Assembly: GCF_947495275.1 (NCBI RefSeq) | Contig: NZ_CANLYL010000003.1 | Location: 310,001-374,000 of the forward strand | From: an uncultured Roseobacter sp. | GTDB lineage: Bacteria > Pseudomonadota > Alphaproteobacteria > Rhodobacterales > Rhodobacteraceae | DNA: 64,000 nt | Direction of reading: 5' to 3' | In this document: one piece after another, positions 28,739-37,047 of the stretch | How positions within the stretch are numbered: position 1 is the first letter of the stretch | Layout: each line of letters begins with the position of its first letter | Program-made: the position numbers and the translations under genes | The notes under the pieces: model-generated | The model's input: only the letters and a program-made list of their open reading frames with translations | Told to the model about the DNA's origin: nothing | Databases searched by the model: none

Positions 28739-28754
28739 TTAATGAGCCGTTAAC
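28739..28754. promoter_or_regulatory. CtrA-binding box upstream of the PAS (DivL-like) gene
   Basis: TTAATGAGCCGTTAAC is a perfect TTAA-N7-TTAAC element, and the minus-strand reading also gives TTAA-N7-TTAAC. It lies about 54-70 bases upstream of the ATG at 28685 and just downstream of the regB stop, in a 90-base intergenic gap. CtrA is the alphaproteobacterial cell-cycle and motility response regulator. Use of the site is inferred. Confidence 0.6.
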
Positions 28755-28775
28755 GATACGGCCCGAAAGTTCATA

Positions 28776-30164
28776 TTAGGCCAGGTTCGGTTGATTCCGA
28801 CCCAGACCGACCGCTGCCTCTGATCTTGGGGCATCTATTTTCTGACGGGCCCAGGTGACTTCAACGATGGCGCCCATATCCATTTTCGGCGCCTTCGCCG
28901 TGCCCATCGGGTCGCGTCCATTGGCAAATTGCAATTCGGCGCCGGACCGTTCGAGAAGTGTTTTGGCAATGAACAACCCAAGGCCCATACCTTCATAACC
29001 AGGACGCAAACGCCTTTCGGAATCCGGACGCCTGCGGCGCATGAAGGGATCACCGATCCTGCCTAGAAGATGTGGTGGAAAACCGCGTCCGTCATCCATG
29101 ATGCGCAGGGAGATCATGGCATCGGTCCAGCTCGCTTCGATCCAAACGTCGGCTGCTGCGAAATCGACCGCGTTCTGAATCAGATTACGCAGCCCATGAA
29201 TCACTTCGGGCTTCCTGAGGATGCTGGGCTGAGCAGCAGGGTCGCCCAGCGGCTGAAAATGAACCGATTTTCCGCGTCCGAGATGGGGTTCTGCGGCTTC
29301 TTCAACGACCGCCATCAGAGGAGCTTGGTGCATATGCAAATCGTCTTTGCCTGCACGCCCCATATCCCGCAGTATATCGCGGCATCTGTCAGCCTGTTCT
29401 CGGATCAGGGCCGCGTCTTCTTGCAGGTCCGGATGATCCGTAAGCTCTTCGAACAACTCGCCACTGGCGAGCTTTATGGTAGCCAACGGTGTGCCCAACT
29501 CATGCGCCGCAGCGGCCACGACGCCGCCGAGGTCAGTAAGTTTCTGCTCACGTGCGAGCGCCATCTGGGTCGCGGCCAGAGCATCTGACATCGAGTGAAT
29601 CTCGGAGGTAACGCGAACAGAATAGGCACTAATAAAGATGATTGCGATGATCAGCGCGATCCAGTTCCCAAACACAAACAACTGGGGAATCTCAAGAATC
29701 ATGCCTGCTTCGGTCATTAGCGGCAGATGAAAATGCGACAGCATCGATACCATCAGGATCGCCGTGCTTCCCAGAAGAACGGTGGAACGCAGTGTCAGGA
29801 CGGCGGCAGATATGGTGACCGGCCCGAGCATCAAAAGCGCGAAGGGATTGTGCAGACCACCTGTCAGAAACAGCAGGAAACTGAGTTGTATCAGATCAAA
29901 CATGACCATCAGCATGTTCTCAACTTCGCTGAGGCGCTTGTTTTCGGGAAAGACGAAAATCGCAACGAGGTTTGCGATGACGGAGGCACCGATGACCAAA
30001 TAGCAAAGCCCCAGTTCCAGCTGCAAACCGTACCAGCGTTGTGCCACGGTGATCGCAGTCAATTGACCGCCGATGGCAAACCACCGCAAAAGGATCATGG
30101 TACGCAGCCTGATCCAGTTGGCGCGGGTATCTCCGCTCAGGGGTCTGACGCTGGTATCAGGCAT
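28776..30164 (-). CDS. regB: Redox sensor histidine kinase RegB (PrrB/ActS)
   Basis: Membrane kinase that senses the ubiquinone pool and cytosolic redox state and phosphorylates RegA to control photosynthesis, respiration and other energy genes. The 462-aa protein has six N-terminal hydrophobic helices, and the quinone-binding heptad GGLHNPF is at residues 102-108. The H-box HELGTPLAT carries the phospho-histidine at about 221, and the redox-active cysteine corresponds to about C261 (ADRCRDIL). HATPase motifs follow (DDGRGF, GLGLFIAK). The ATG at 30164 is preferred over one three codons upstream, with modest certainty. It is divergent from senC. Confidence 0.95.
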   Translation of the reverse strand: MPDTSVRPLSGDTRANWIRLRTMILLRWFAIGGQLTAITVAQRWYGLQLELGLCYLVIGASVIANLVAIFVFPENKRLSEVENMLMVMFDLIQLSFLLFLTGGLHNPFALLMLGPVTISAAVLTLRSTVLLGSTAILMVSMLSHFHLPLMTEAGMILEIPQLFVFGNWIALIIAIIFISAYSVRVTSEIHSMSDALAATQMALAREQKLTDLGGVVAAAAHELGTPLATIKLASGELFEELTDHPDLQEDAALIREQADRCRDILRDMGRAGKDDLHMHQAPLMAVVEEAAEPHLGRGKSVHFQPLGDPAAQPSILRKPEVIHGLRNLIQNAVDFAAADVWIEASWTDAMISLRIMDDGRGFPPHLLGRIGDPFMRRRRPDSERRLRPGYEGMGLGLFIAKTLLERSGAELQFANGRDPMGTAKAPKMDMGAIVEVTWARQKIDAPRSEAAVGLGRNQPNLA

Positions 30165-30260
30165 CAATCTCACCGCTTGTTGAGTTGCATAGATGTCGCA
30201 GGACGTTAGGACTTCTTTTTGATAAAGACACCCTAACGCACTTTTGGAGAAGCGACACCC

Positions 30261-30878
30261 ATGCGCTATATCGCCCCACTATCCGCTGTTGCCATTGTTG
30301 GTCTGCTTGGGGGCGTCTGGTACGCCACTCAGACACCGAAAGATGGCGACAGTTTTGCGCAATGCCGTGCCAGCCAGATTGCCGGGGGGGCCGGGTCCAT
30401 CGGCGGGCCTTTTGAGCTGGTGAATGGTGACGGGCAGACGGTCACGGATAAGGATGTCATCACAGAGCCATCGCTCATTTACTTTGGATACACCTTCTGC
30501 CCTGATGTCTGCCCGATCGACACCGCCCGGAATGCCGAGGCCGTCGATGTTCTGGCCGAACGGAACATTTCCGTCACGCCCGTCTTCATCACCATTGATC
30601 CAAAACGGGACACACCGGAGGTTGTGGGAGATTTCGCGGAAAACCTGCATGAGCGCATGATCGGGCTGACCGGATCACCTGAGCAGGTCAAAGCCGCAAG
30701 CGAAGCCTACCGTACCTATTACAAAGCGCACGATGGCGATGACGACTACTATCTCGTAGATCATTCGACGTTCAGCTATCTGGTCATGCCAGAAGCGGGC
30801 TTCGTTGAATTTTTCCGCCGTGAAGCAACGGCGCAGGACGTGGCGGACACTGTAGCCTGCTTTGTGGAAAACAGTTAG
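30261..30878 (+). CDS. senC: SCO1/SenC/PrrC copper protein
   Basis: Thioredoxin-fold, membrane-anchored copper protein that helps assemble the CuA/CuB centres of cytochrome oxidase and takes part in redox signalling upstream of RegBA. The 205-aa protein has an N-terminal membrane helix (about residues 5-22), copper-binding CPDVC at residues 80-84, and the third ligand histidine at about 168 in VDHSTFSYLV. It starts about 96 bases from the divergent regB, with regA following after about 90 bases. The order regB/senC-regA is the classical Rhodobacter arrangement. Confidence 0.95.
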   Translation: MRYIAPLSAVAIVGLLGGVWYATQTPKDGDSFAQCRASQIAGGAGSIGGPFELVNGDGQTVTDKDVITEPSLIYFGYTFCPDVCPIDTARNAEAVDVLAERNISVTPVFITIDPKRDTPEVVGDFAENLHERMIGLTGSPEQVKAASEAYRTYYKAHDGDDDYYLVDHSTFSYLVMPEAGFVEFFRREATAQDVADTVACFVENS

Positions 30879-30969
30879 GAGGTCAAATCGCAAACTGCCG
30901 ATTTGACGAATTACTGGCGCTGACACATATAGCATGGCACACATGACGTGCGCACAGGAAAGGCAATCA

Positions 30970-31524
30970 ATGCAGGATGCAGCTGACTTGAATTTGGGCG
31001 AAGACAAAAGCCTCTTGCTGGTCGATGATGACGAGCCCTTTCTGCGCCGGCTGGCGAAGGCTATGGAAAAGCGTGGATTTTCGGTTGAAACAGCTGAATC
31101 CGTTGCCGCTGGTAGTGCGATTGCAACTGCCCGGCCGCCGGCCTATGCAGTTGTCGATCTACGGCTCGAAGATGGCAACGGCCTCGATGTCGTGGAGATT
31201 CTGCGAGAGAAACGGCCAGATGCGCGCGTAGTGGTGTTAACCGGATACGGCGCAATTGCGACGGCTGTTGCGGCGGTCAAGATTGGCGCCACGGACTACC
31301 TTTCCAAACCCGCAGATGCAGCTGACATCGTCAACGCTCTGCTGGCGAATGGCGATGATCTGCCGCCACCGCCGGAAAACCCGATGAGCGCTGACCGGGT
31401 TCGTTGGGAACATATCCAGCGCGTCTTCGAGCTATGTGACCGGAATGTCAGTGAAACAGCGCGGCGTCTGAACATGCACCGTCGGACCTTGCAGCGCATT
31501 TTGGCCAAAAGATCACCGCGATAA
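30970..31524 (+). CDS. regA: Redox response regulator RegA (PrrA/ActR)
   Basis: Two-component response regulator and transcription factor paired with RegB. The 184-aa protein has a receiver domain with acidic residues at 19-21, phospho-acceptor D63 in VVDLRLEDG, T91 and K113. A proline linker (LPPPPENP, about 131-138) follows, then a Fis-type helix-turn-helix (SETARRLNMHRRTLQRIL) at the C-terminus. The ATG at 30970 has AGGAAAGG about 7-14 bases upstream; an upstream ATG at 30934 is less likely. Confidence 0.95.
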   Translation: MQDAADLNLGEDKSLLLVDDDEPFLRRLAKAMEKRGFSVETAESVAAGSAIATARPPAYAVVDLRLEDGNGLDVVEILREKRPDARVVVLTGYGAIATAVAAVKIGATDYLSKPADAADIVNALLANGDDLPPPPENPMSADRVRWEHIQRVFELCDRNVSETARRLNMHRRTLQRILAKRSPR

Positions 31525-31540
31525 TCCGAAGGCAAGCACT

Positions 31541-32026
31541 TCAGATGTCATAGCGCTTGCTGATCTTGTCGACGATCTGGCCAGATTCCAGCCTGATCCC
31601 TTCGTCAAAATGCCAGTCGCGAAAGCCCCTGCTTTGGTAGTAGGTCAGACCACCAGTGTTGTCCGCGCGAATGGTGGCGTTGATCCAGACATATCCCAGC
31701 TCGCGAGCCGCCTTTGACGAGGCATCGAACAATGCCGAACCGATTCCCAGGCCCGTTTGGCCAACCTGGACGAAGGTCGCCACATCCACGGCTTCAGGTG
31801 GCAATTGCGGATGGGGCGATATCCACTGAAATCCTACAACAGCCTCCTGCTCATCCACGGCCACATGCCAGGCAGATCTTTCTGCATTGCTTGCCATCCA
31901 TTCGGTCAGGTCCTTGGCGGTGACCGGGCGGGTCAGCGCTGTTGTTCCACCTTTTTCGATAATCGCGTTGAGCAATCTGGCCATTGAACCTGCATCCAGT
32001 GCCATAGCGCGCCGGACTCTGATCAT
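31541..32026 (-). CDS. GNAT-family N-acetyltransferase
   Basis: The 161-aa protein has the acetyl-CoA binding motif A segment VGQTGLGIGSALFDA at about residues 89-103 and a C-terminal YYQSRGF. It resembles the phosphinothricin/amino-acid acetyltransferase branch; the substrate is unknown. The ATG at 32026 overlaps the HD-domain gene by 4 bases (ATGA), so the two are coupled. Its end converges on regA with about 16 bases between the stops. Confidence 0.85.
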   Translation of the reverse strand: MIRVRRAMALDAGSMARLLNAIIEKGGTTALTRPVTAKDLTEWMASNAERSAWHVAVDEQEAVVGFQWISPHPQLPPEAVDVATFVQVGQTGLGIGSALFDASSKAARELGYVWINATIRADNTGGLTYYQSRGFRDWHFDEGIRLESGQIVDKISKRYDI

Positions 32027-32619
32027 TGCATTTCCCCCAGCAATTGCCCGTGTCTTTCGGTAAAGGCGTTTCTGGTTTCGATAGGGGTGCGCAGCACGAT
32101 GGAAAGGTCGTTGATGATGGACGTATCCGGTTTGCCGAAAAACTTGCTGGCCTCGATCTCGGAGAAACCGGCGATCTGCGTTGCTTCCATCCATGCGCTG
32201 ATCTTGTCGGCTTTTTTGATCTGTTTCTTGATGTGAACGGGAATTGCGGCTGGCAGGCCAAAGCGGATGTGGACCGCCGCAGCCAACCGATCATCCAATG
32301 CACCGTAGCCGGGCCCAACCGCTGCCTTCACCGGCGAAATCATGTCACCGATCACATACTCAGGGGCATCGTGCAAGAGCGCCGCCAACCGCCATTTAGC
32401 GGGTGCTTTGGGTGAAATTCGGCCAAAAAGCGTCTCTACCAAGAGAGAATGCTCAGCAACAGAATATGCGTGCTCTCCTTTTGTCTGGCCGTTCCAGCGC
32501 GCCACAAACGCCAGGCCATGCGCAATATCTTCGATTTCTACATCAACAGGCGTTGGGTCCAGCAGGTCGAGCCTGCGGCCAGAAAGCATTCGTTGCCAGG
32601 CGCGTTTTGGTGTTGCCAT
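32023..32619 (-). CDS. HD-domain phosphohydrolase (YfbR-like)
   Basis: The 198-aa protein has the HD superfamily metal motifs H...HD...D: HSLLVE near residue 60, LLHDAPEYVIGD near 81-92 and a later KADKISAWMEA. Related YfbR proteins dephosphorylate deoxynucleoside 5'-monophosphates; the substrate here is inferred. The ATG at 32619 gives the family-like start MATPKRAWQRML. A longer open frame upstream lacks similarity. It is divergent from the small periplasmic-protein gene across 210 bases. Confidence 0.85.
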   Translation of the reverse strand: MATPKRAWQRMLSGRRLDLLDPTPVDVEIEDIAHGLAFVARWNGQTKGEHAYSVAEHSLLVETLFGRISPKAPAKWRLAALLHDAPEYVIGDMISPVKAAVGPGYGALDDRLAAAVHIRFGLPAAIPVHIKKQIKKADKISAWMEATQIAGFSEIEASKFFGKPDTSIINDLSIVLRTPIETRNAFTERHGQLLGEMQ

Positions 32620-32683
32620 AATGTAACAGTCCGGTGTTCTTGCCACGATTTCGCCACAATTCAGGCGCACCTTAAAGCGCATC

Positions 32684-32743
32684 TGATCACAAGCTGCCAC
32701 AGGTTATTGACGGGCTGTGCTTTGTAAACAAGCCCTGTGATCA
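32684..32743. repeat. Inverted repeat in the divergent intergenic region
   Basis: TGATCACA (32684-32691) and its complement TGTGATCA (32736-32743) are 44 bases apart, and between them lies a shorter GGGCT...AGCCC hairpin. The region separates the HD-domain gene and the gene at 32830. It could be a paired operator or a structured leader; no regulator is identified. Confidence 0.45.
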
Positions 32744-32829
32744 CGATATATATACCATGGGGGAAGGCGTATCCTTTTCCATATGGTCGCCTCCTCCGAT
32801 GTCAGAAGCGAAACAGAAAGGAGCTTGCA

Positions 32830-33144
32830 ATGGTCAAGCATCTCATCGTCGCCTGCCTGACAGTAGGAATGGCAGGCATCCCCCCGCCGGCGGCCGCGGC
32901 AAATTGCGGCCCTCGCGAGGCGGTCATCGAGAAACTGAAATCGAAATACGCGGAGCATTTTACGGCCGGAGGGCTTCAAACGACCCGCACTTCCCAGACT
33001 ATCGTTGAAATCTGGTCTTCGCCGGATACCGGAACATTTACTGTACTGCTGACCAACCCCAACGGTGTAAGTTGCGTTGTTGCAGCGGGTACGGATTTCT
33101 TCGAAGGCTCCGAGATATCCCCTGTCGAAGGCACGGCCAGCTAG
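32830..33144 (+). CDS. Small exported protein of unknown function
   Basis: The 104-aa protein has a clear signal peptide (MVKHLIVACLTVGMAG... ending near PPAAAA, about residues 1-23). The mature part of about 80 residues contains two cysteines (NCGPREA and VSCVVAA) that could form one disulfide in the periplasm. I recognise no named family. The ATG at 32830 has AAAGGAGC six bases upstream, and an earlier in-frame ATG would bury the signal peptide. It stands alone upstream of ahcY. Confidence 0.75.
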   Translation: MVKHLIVACLTVGMAGIPPPAAAANCGPREAVIEKLKSKYAEHFTAGGLQTTRTSQTIVEIWSSPDTGTFTVLLTNPNGVSCVVAAGTDFFEGSEISPVEGTAS

Positions 33145-33280
33145 ATTGGCGAAGGCTCTTGCGATGGCGGATTGATACCGCCCTTCAGAATGTGTTGGGG
33201 ATGATCTGACCTGACGGATTGTATCATGGCTTTCGTGGTGCTATCTGCGCGGGAAATCGCACGGATAGGAACCCGACCCC

Positions 33281-34669
33281 ATGGCCAATGACTATATTGT
33301 AAAAGACATTTCGCTCGCCGAGTACGGGCGCAAGGAACTCAATATTGCCGAAACCGAAATGCCGGGGCTGATGGCTTTGCGCGAAGAATATGGCGAAAGC
33401 AAACCGCTGTCCGGCGCGCGTATTGTCGGCTCCCTGCATATGACCATCCAGACAGCCGTCCTGATCGAGACACTGGTGGTGCTTGGTGCTGATGTGCGCT
33501 GGGCTTCGTGCAATATTTTCTCAACTCAAGACCACGCAGCCGCTGCAATTGCCGCGGGCGGCACGCCGGTATTTGCCATCAAAGGTCAGTCTCTGGAAGA
33601 GCATTGGGACTACCTCGACAAATCCTTCATGTTCCCGGACGGGCCGAATATGATCCTCGATGATGGCGGGGACGCTACGCTTTATATTCTTTTGGGCGCG
33701 CGCGCAGAGGCCGGTGAGGATGTGATCGCCGTGCCGACGTCCGAGGAAGAGACCGTGATCAAGGCGCAGATCAAGAAACGCATGGAGGCTACCCCCGGTT
33801 GGTTCACCAAGATGCGCGATCAGATCAAGGGCGTCTCCGAAGAGACAACAACCGGCGTGCACCGCCTCTATGACCTCGTCAAACAGGGCCAGCTTCCCTT
33901 CCCTGCTATCAATGTGAATGATTCCGTCACCAAGTCGAAGTTCGACAACAAATACGGCTGCAAGGAATCGCTGGTCGATGGCATCCGCCGCGCCACGGAT
34001 ACAATGATGGCCGGTAAGGTTGCCGTCGTGATGGGCTATGGCGATGTAGGCAAAGGTTCTGCTGCGTCACTGCGGGGCGCGGGTGCACGCGTCAAGGTGA
34101 CCGAAGTAGACCCGATTTGCGCGTTGCAAGCGGCTATGGATGGCTTCGAGGTTGTGTTGCTGGAGGATGTTGTCGGCTCGGCGGACATTTTCATCACGAC
34201 AACCGGCAACAAAGATGTGATCCGCATCGAGCACATGCGCGAGATGAAGGATATGGCGATCGTCGGCAATATCGGCCATTTCGACAATGAAATTCAGGTC
34301 GCAGCGCTCAAAAACCACAAGTGGACCAGCATCAAGGAGCAGGTGGACATGATCGAATTGCCAAACGGCAATCGTCTGATCCTGTTGTCGGAAGGCCGTT
34401 TGTTGAATCTCGGAAACGCGACAGGCCACCCCTCCTTCGTGATGTCAGCATCTTTCACCAACCAGGTGCTGGCGCAGATCGAGCTTTGGACCAAGGGCGA
34501 TCAGTACAAGAATGACGTTTATATCCTGCCGAAACATCTGGATGAAAAAGTAGCGCGTCTTCATCTGGACCGGATTGGCGTGAAGCTGACGCAACTCGAC
34601 GCAGAACAAGCCGCGTACATTGGCGTGACCCCGGAAGGGCCCTTCAAACCTGAACATTACCGCTATTGA
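33281..34669 (+). CDS. ahcY: Adenosylhomocysteinase
   Basis: NAD-dependent hydrolase that splits S-adenosylhomocysteine into adenosine and homocysteine, completing the methyl cycle. The 462-aa protein has NAD-binding [11 protein letters not shown] in the middle, the substrate segment [14 protein letters not shown], and the family C-terminus KPEHYRY. A terminator hairpin follows at once. I saw no recognisable SAH riboswitch in the 136-base upstream gap. Confidence 0.97.
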   Translation: MANDYIVKDISLAEYGRKELNIAETEMPGLMALREEYGESKPLSGARIVGSLHMTIQTAVLIETLVVLGADVRWASCNIFSTQDHAAAAIAAGGTPVFAIKGQSLEEHWDYLDKSFMFPDGPNMILDDGGDATLYILLGARAEAGEDVIAVPTSEEETVIKAQIKKRMEATPGWFTKMRDQIKGVSEETTTGVHRLYDLVKQGQLPFPAINVNDSVTKSKFDNKYGCKESLVDGIRRATDTMMAGKVAVVMGYGDVGKGSAASLRGAGARVKVTEVDPICALQAAMDGFEVVLLEDVVGSADIFITTTGNKDVIRIEHMREMKDMAIVGNIGHFDNEIQVAALKNHKWTSIKEQVDMIELPNGNRLILLSEGRLLNLGNATGHPSFVMSASFTNQVLAQIELWTKGDQYKNDVYILPKHLDEKVARLHLDRIGVKLTQLDAEQAAYIGVTPEGPFKPEHYRY

Positions 34670-34686
34670 TTTAACCGAAAAAAAGG

Positions 34687-34721
34687 GGCCCGCAGCATCA
34701 AGTGTTGCGGGCCTCTTTTCG
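34687..34721. terminator. Bidirectional Rho-independent terminator after ahcY
   Basis: Stem GGCCCGCAGCA/TGTTGCGGGCC (34687-34697 and 34703-34713, one G-U pair) with a 5-base loop, followed by TCTTTTC on the plus strand and by CCCCTTTTTTT on the minus strand. It separates the convergent ahcY and the LysM gene and can serve both. Confidence 0.85.
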
Positions 34722-34722
34722 T

Positions 34723-35148
34723 TTATGCTTGTGGAATACGCAGCATTTGGCCGGGGTAGATTTTGTCAGGATGACTTAGCATCGGCTTGTTAGCCTCAAA
34801 AATCTCATTGTATCGATTGCCGTCTCCAAGCATCTTTGACGAGATCGCCCAAAGAGTGTCACCTTTCTCGACCGTGTGAAAAACCGGCTCGATTTCAGTA
34901 TCGGCCTCTACGGTTGCAACCCCTTCGACATTTCCAACGGCCAGAATGATTTTCTCTCGCTCTTCAACGGATAAGGCACCGCCAGCGACGGTAACCTTGT
35001 CTCCCTCAACGCTGATCTCAGCACCTTTCGTATCAAGACCAATGTCGGAGATTTCCTTGGCGAGTATCTCTTTCGCCGGTGCCTCACCGGCTTCTGCGCC
35101 GCCGACAAGCGACGCGCCCGCCGATTTGATAAAATTCCAAAGTCCCAT
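34723..35148 (-). CDS. BON and LysM domain protein (Kbp/YgaU-like)
   Basis: The 141-aa protein has a BON-like domain (about residues 25-85, VEGDKVTVAGG) and a C-terminal LysM domain (about 90-140, starting VFHTVEKGDTLWAISSKM). The same architecture is found in E. coli Kbp (YgaU), a cytoplasmic potassium-binding protein. No signal peptide is visible, in keeping with a cytosolic role. The ATG has AAGGA upstream. The potassium role is by family analogy only. Confidence 0.88.
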   Translation of the reverse strand: MGLWNFIKSAGASLVGGAEAGEAPAKEILAKEISDIGLDTKGAEISVEGDKVTVAGGALSVEEREKIILAVGNVEGVATVEADTEIEPVFHTVEKGDTLWAISSKMLGDGNRYNEIFEANKPMLSHPDKIYPGQMLRIPQA

Positions 35149-35328
35149 CGTGTTTTCCTTTTGATAAACATTCTCGGCACCTTCGGAAGTCGGCGACGAT
35201 TATCCTAGGGGAATTTACGTGGATTATTTCCCTTTGTGATCGAGCGGATTGTTGACTAGTCTTTGCGCAATGTCCGCAGAGGGGACAGATGGTTGAGATT
35301 TCCTCGGCAATAATTTTGGGAGAGTAAT

Positions 35329-35670
35329 GTGGGAAAAAGAGACGATTTGATCGCGCAATATGCAGATGATCTGAAAAACAAATGCGGCATGACGCCAGAT
35401 ATGGATCTGCTGACAAAGGTGACCATCGGATGTGGTCCGGCGGTCTATGACGCGGATGCGTCAACCGTTGCGTCAAGTCAGGCGGCCGAGCTTGATACAG
35501 TCAAAAACAATTTTCTGATCAAAAAACTAGGTTTGTCTGACGGTCCTGAGCTGGATGCGGGGATCAGCAAAGTTATCGAAACCTATGGTCAATCCGAACG
35601 CAACAAGTACCGCGCGGTCGTCTACTACATGCTGACCAAACACTTCGGCAAAGAGTCGGTTTACGGCTGA
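35329..35670 (+). CDS. DUF2853 family protein
   Basis: The 113-aa all-helical-looking, soluble protein starts at GTG with GGGAGAG about 5 bases upstream. Segments typical of DUF2853 include the central NNFLIKKLGLSD and the C-terminal YRAVVYYMLTKHF. No function is known for the family. It stands alone after a 180-base gap from the LysM gene and is followed by a terminator hairpin. Confidence 0.8.
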   Translation: MGKRDDLIAQYADDLKNKCGMTPDMDLLTKVTIGCGPAVYDADASTVASSQAAELDTVKNNFLIKKLGLSDGPELDAGISKVIETYGQSERNKYRAVVYYMLTKHFGKESVYG

Positions 35671-35692
35671 ACCGGACCAATAAGTATTTTGG

Positions 35693-35726
35693 AAGCGCCT
35701 CTTTCTTAAGAAGGCGTTTCTTTTTT
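35693..35726 (+). terminator. Rho-independent terminator after the DUF2853 gene
   Basis: Stem AAGCGCCT/AGGCGTTT (35693-35700 and 35712-35719, one G-U pair) followed by CTTTTTTG, about 22 bases beyond the stop codon. Confidence 0.75.
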
Positions 35727-35852
35727 GTCGCGCATTTAAACTATTGAACAATTGAGATTTTTTTCGTTCTAGAGTATCAACTCTTTATCCGGCCAGTATG
35801 GCCAGGACCAGATTCAAACACGTGTGGTGGGTACCGAGAACACGTGGGGTGA

Positions 35853-35885
35853 AGAAGGGTTCTGGCGCTGTGTCAGAACCCTTCT
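35853..35885. terminator. Perfect 12-bp hairpin downstream of the DUF1761 gene
   Basis: AGAAGGGTTCTG and CAGAACCCTTCT form a perfect 12-bp stem with a 9-base loop, starting about 22 bases after the minus-strand stop at 35908. No T-run follows on either strand, so it is either a weak terminator or an RNA 3'-end stabilising structure. Confidence 0.55.
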
Positions 35886-35907
35886 CGGATTCAGAGAGAC
35901 AGACTTC

Positions 35908-36303
35908 CTAAAACAGTGTCAAAACAATGCCGATAACCGTGCATCCAAAGGTTGCGTATCCACCATCGATCAGGATCAGGCTACGTGGTCGTGCGCCAAA
36001 ACTGTAGAACGTTGCGATCCAGGGGCTCACCAAGAACAAACCAATGCCCAGACCGGAGAGAAGACCTTTTCCCACCGTATCGATACCGCTCAGTACGAAG
36101 ATATGCCGCATCATTCCAGCAACCAGGATCGCGCCGAGCAGGCTGGTGATATAGGGAATTGGATCGGATCGGTTTGCCGGAACCCCGTTTTCGTCCAACG
36201 GCACGCCAGACGCCGCCATCCAGCGATCTGCGAGCAAAGTATACCAGACCGCGCCGAACATGAACCCCGCGACACCCGCGACTGCAACACTGACAAATTC
36301 CAT
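35908..36303 (-). CDS. DUF1761 membrane protein
   Basis: The 131-aa protein has four hydrophobic helices and the family's first-helix segment AGFMFGAVWYTLLADRW. DUF1761 proteins are small bacterial and fungal membrane proteins of unknown role. The ATG at 36303 has GGGAGA about 6 bases upstream. It lies downstream of the EVE-domain gene on the same strand with a 51-base gap. Confidence 0.82.
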   Translation of the reverse strand: MEFVSVAVAGVAGFMFGAVWYTLLADRWMAASGVPLDENGVPANRSDPIPYITSLLGAILVAGMMRHIFVLSGIDTVGKGLLSGLGIGLFLVSPWIATFYSFGARPRSLILIDGGYATFGCTVIGIVLTLF

Positions 36304-36354
36304 GGAAATCTCCCTCGTTTATCGGCTCAGATTGCCACCGCTTGCGAAAAGCCG

Positions 36355-36774
36355 CTAGCCCGAAATTCCCGCCATGCCACAGACGATGCGCCATTCACCT
36401 TCTGTAACCGGTTGCACGGAGAGCCTGGAGTTTCGAACCAAAACCATCTCTGAAAGGGCTTCGACCTGTTTGATCTCATCCAGCGTGACGGGCTGTTCGA
36501 CCGGTTTTATAGCTTTTATATCAACGCACTCCCAACGCTCATCATCGGTTGTGCTATCGGGATGCGCTTTCGCGATGACTTCGACAATTCCGACGACTGC
36601 ACGCTCTTTTTGCGAGTGATAAAAAAACCCTTGGTCGCCCACAGCCATTTGACGCATGAAGTTCCGGGCCTGGTAGTTTCGCACGCCATCCCATTCTTCG
36701 CCGACATCGCCTTTGGCAACCTGATCGTCCCAGCTCCAGGTCGAGGGTTCGGATTTGAAAAGCCAGTAAGCCAT
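36355..36774 (-). CDS. EVE domain-containing protein
   Basis: The 139-aa protein is made of a single EVE domain (PUA-like fold), beginning AYWLFKSEPSTWSWDDQ and containing WDGVRNYQARNFMR and GFFYHS. EVE domains bind modified bases in DNA or RNA; the target is unknown. The ATG at 36774 overlaps the YciI stop by one base (TGATG). It follows gpsA-yciI on the same strand. Confidence 0.9.
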   Translation of the reverse strand: MAYWLFKSEPSTWSWDDQVAKGDVGEEWDGVRNYQARNFMRQMAVGDQGFFYHSQKERAVVGIVEVIAKAHPDSTTDDERWECVDIKAIKPVEQPVTLDEIKQVEALSEMVLVRNSRLSVQPVTEGEWRIVCGMAGISG

Positions 36775-37046
36775 CACCCGATCACCCTGTTCCATGGGAT
36801 TAGCTGAACGCTCTCGAAGAGGCCAGCCTGACCATACGGATCGCCTGCAACCCAGGCCTCGGCGGCGGTCATGTCCGGCACATCGAGAATGATCAATGAT
36901 CCGGCCATTTCCCCGGCATCATCCAACAACGGCCCGGCCTGCTGAACCGCGTCGCCGGATTTGAGATAGGCGACATGAGCGGGTCGGTTTTCCTGCCTGA
37001 CGGGCAAGGCCCCCGGTTTGTCGTGGGCAATCAGGGCAACAAGCAT
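36774..37046 (-). CDS. YciI-like protein
   Basis: The 90-aa ferredoxin-like fold protein of the YciI family begins MLVALIAHDKPGALPVRQ and contains the family's conserved acidic residue region DVPDMTAAEAWVAGDPY. The biochemical activity of the family is mostly unknown. It starts one base after the gpsA stop and overlaps the EVE gene, forming tsaD-gpsA-yciI-EVE. Confidence 0.88.
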   Translation of the reverse strand: MLVALIAHDKPGALPVRQENRPAHVAYLKSGDAVQQAGPLLDDAGEMAGSLIILDVPDMTAAEAWVAGDPYGQAGLFESVQLIPWNRVIG

Positions 37047-37047
37047 G

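Noticed and set aside
33145-33280. Possible SAH or SAM riboswitch upstream of ahcY
   Set aside because: I could not find the conserved core of these riboswitches; only a small hairpin near the start is visible.
35824-36453. 209-codon plus-strand frame over the DUF1761 gene
   Set aside because: Composition is not protein-like and it runs through a hairpin; the minus-strand gene has a ribosome-binding site and membrane helices.
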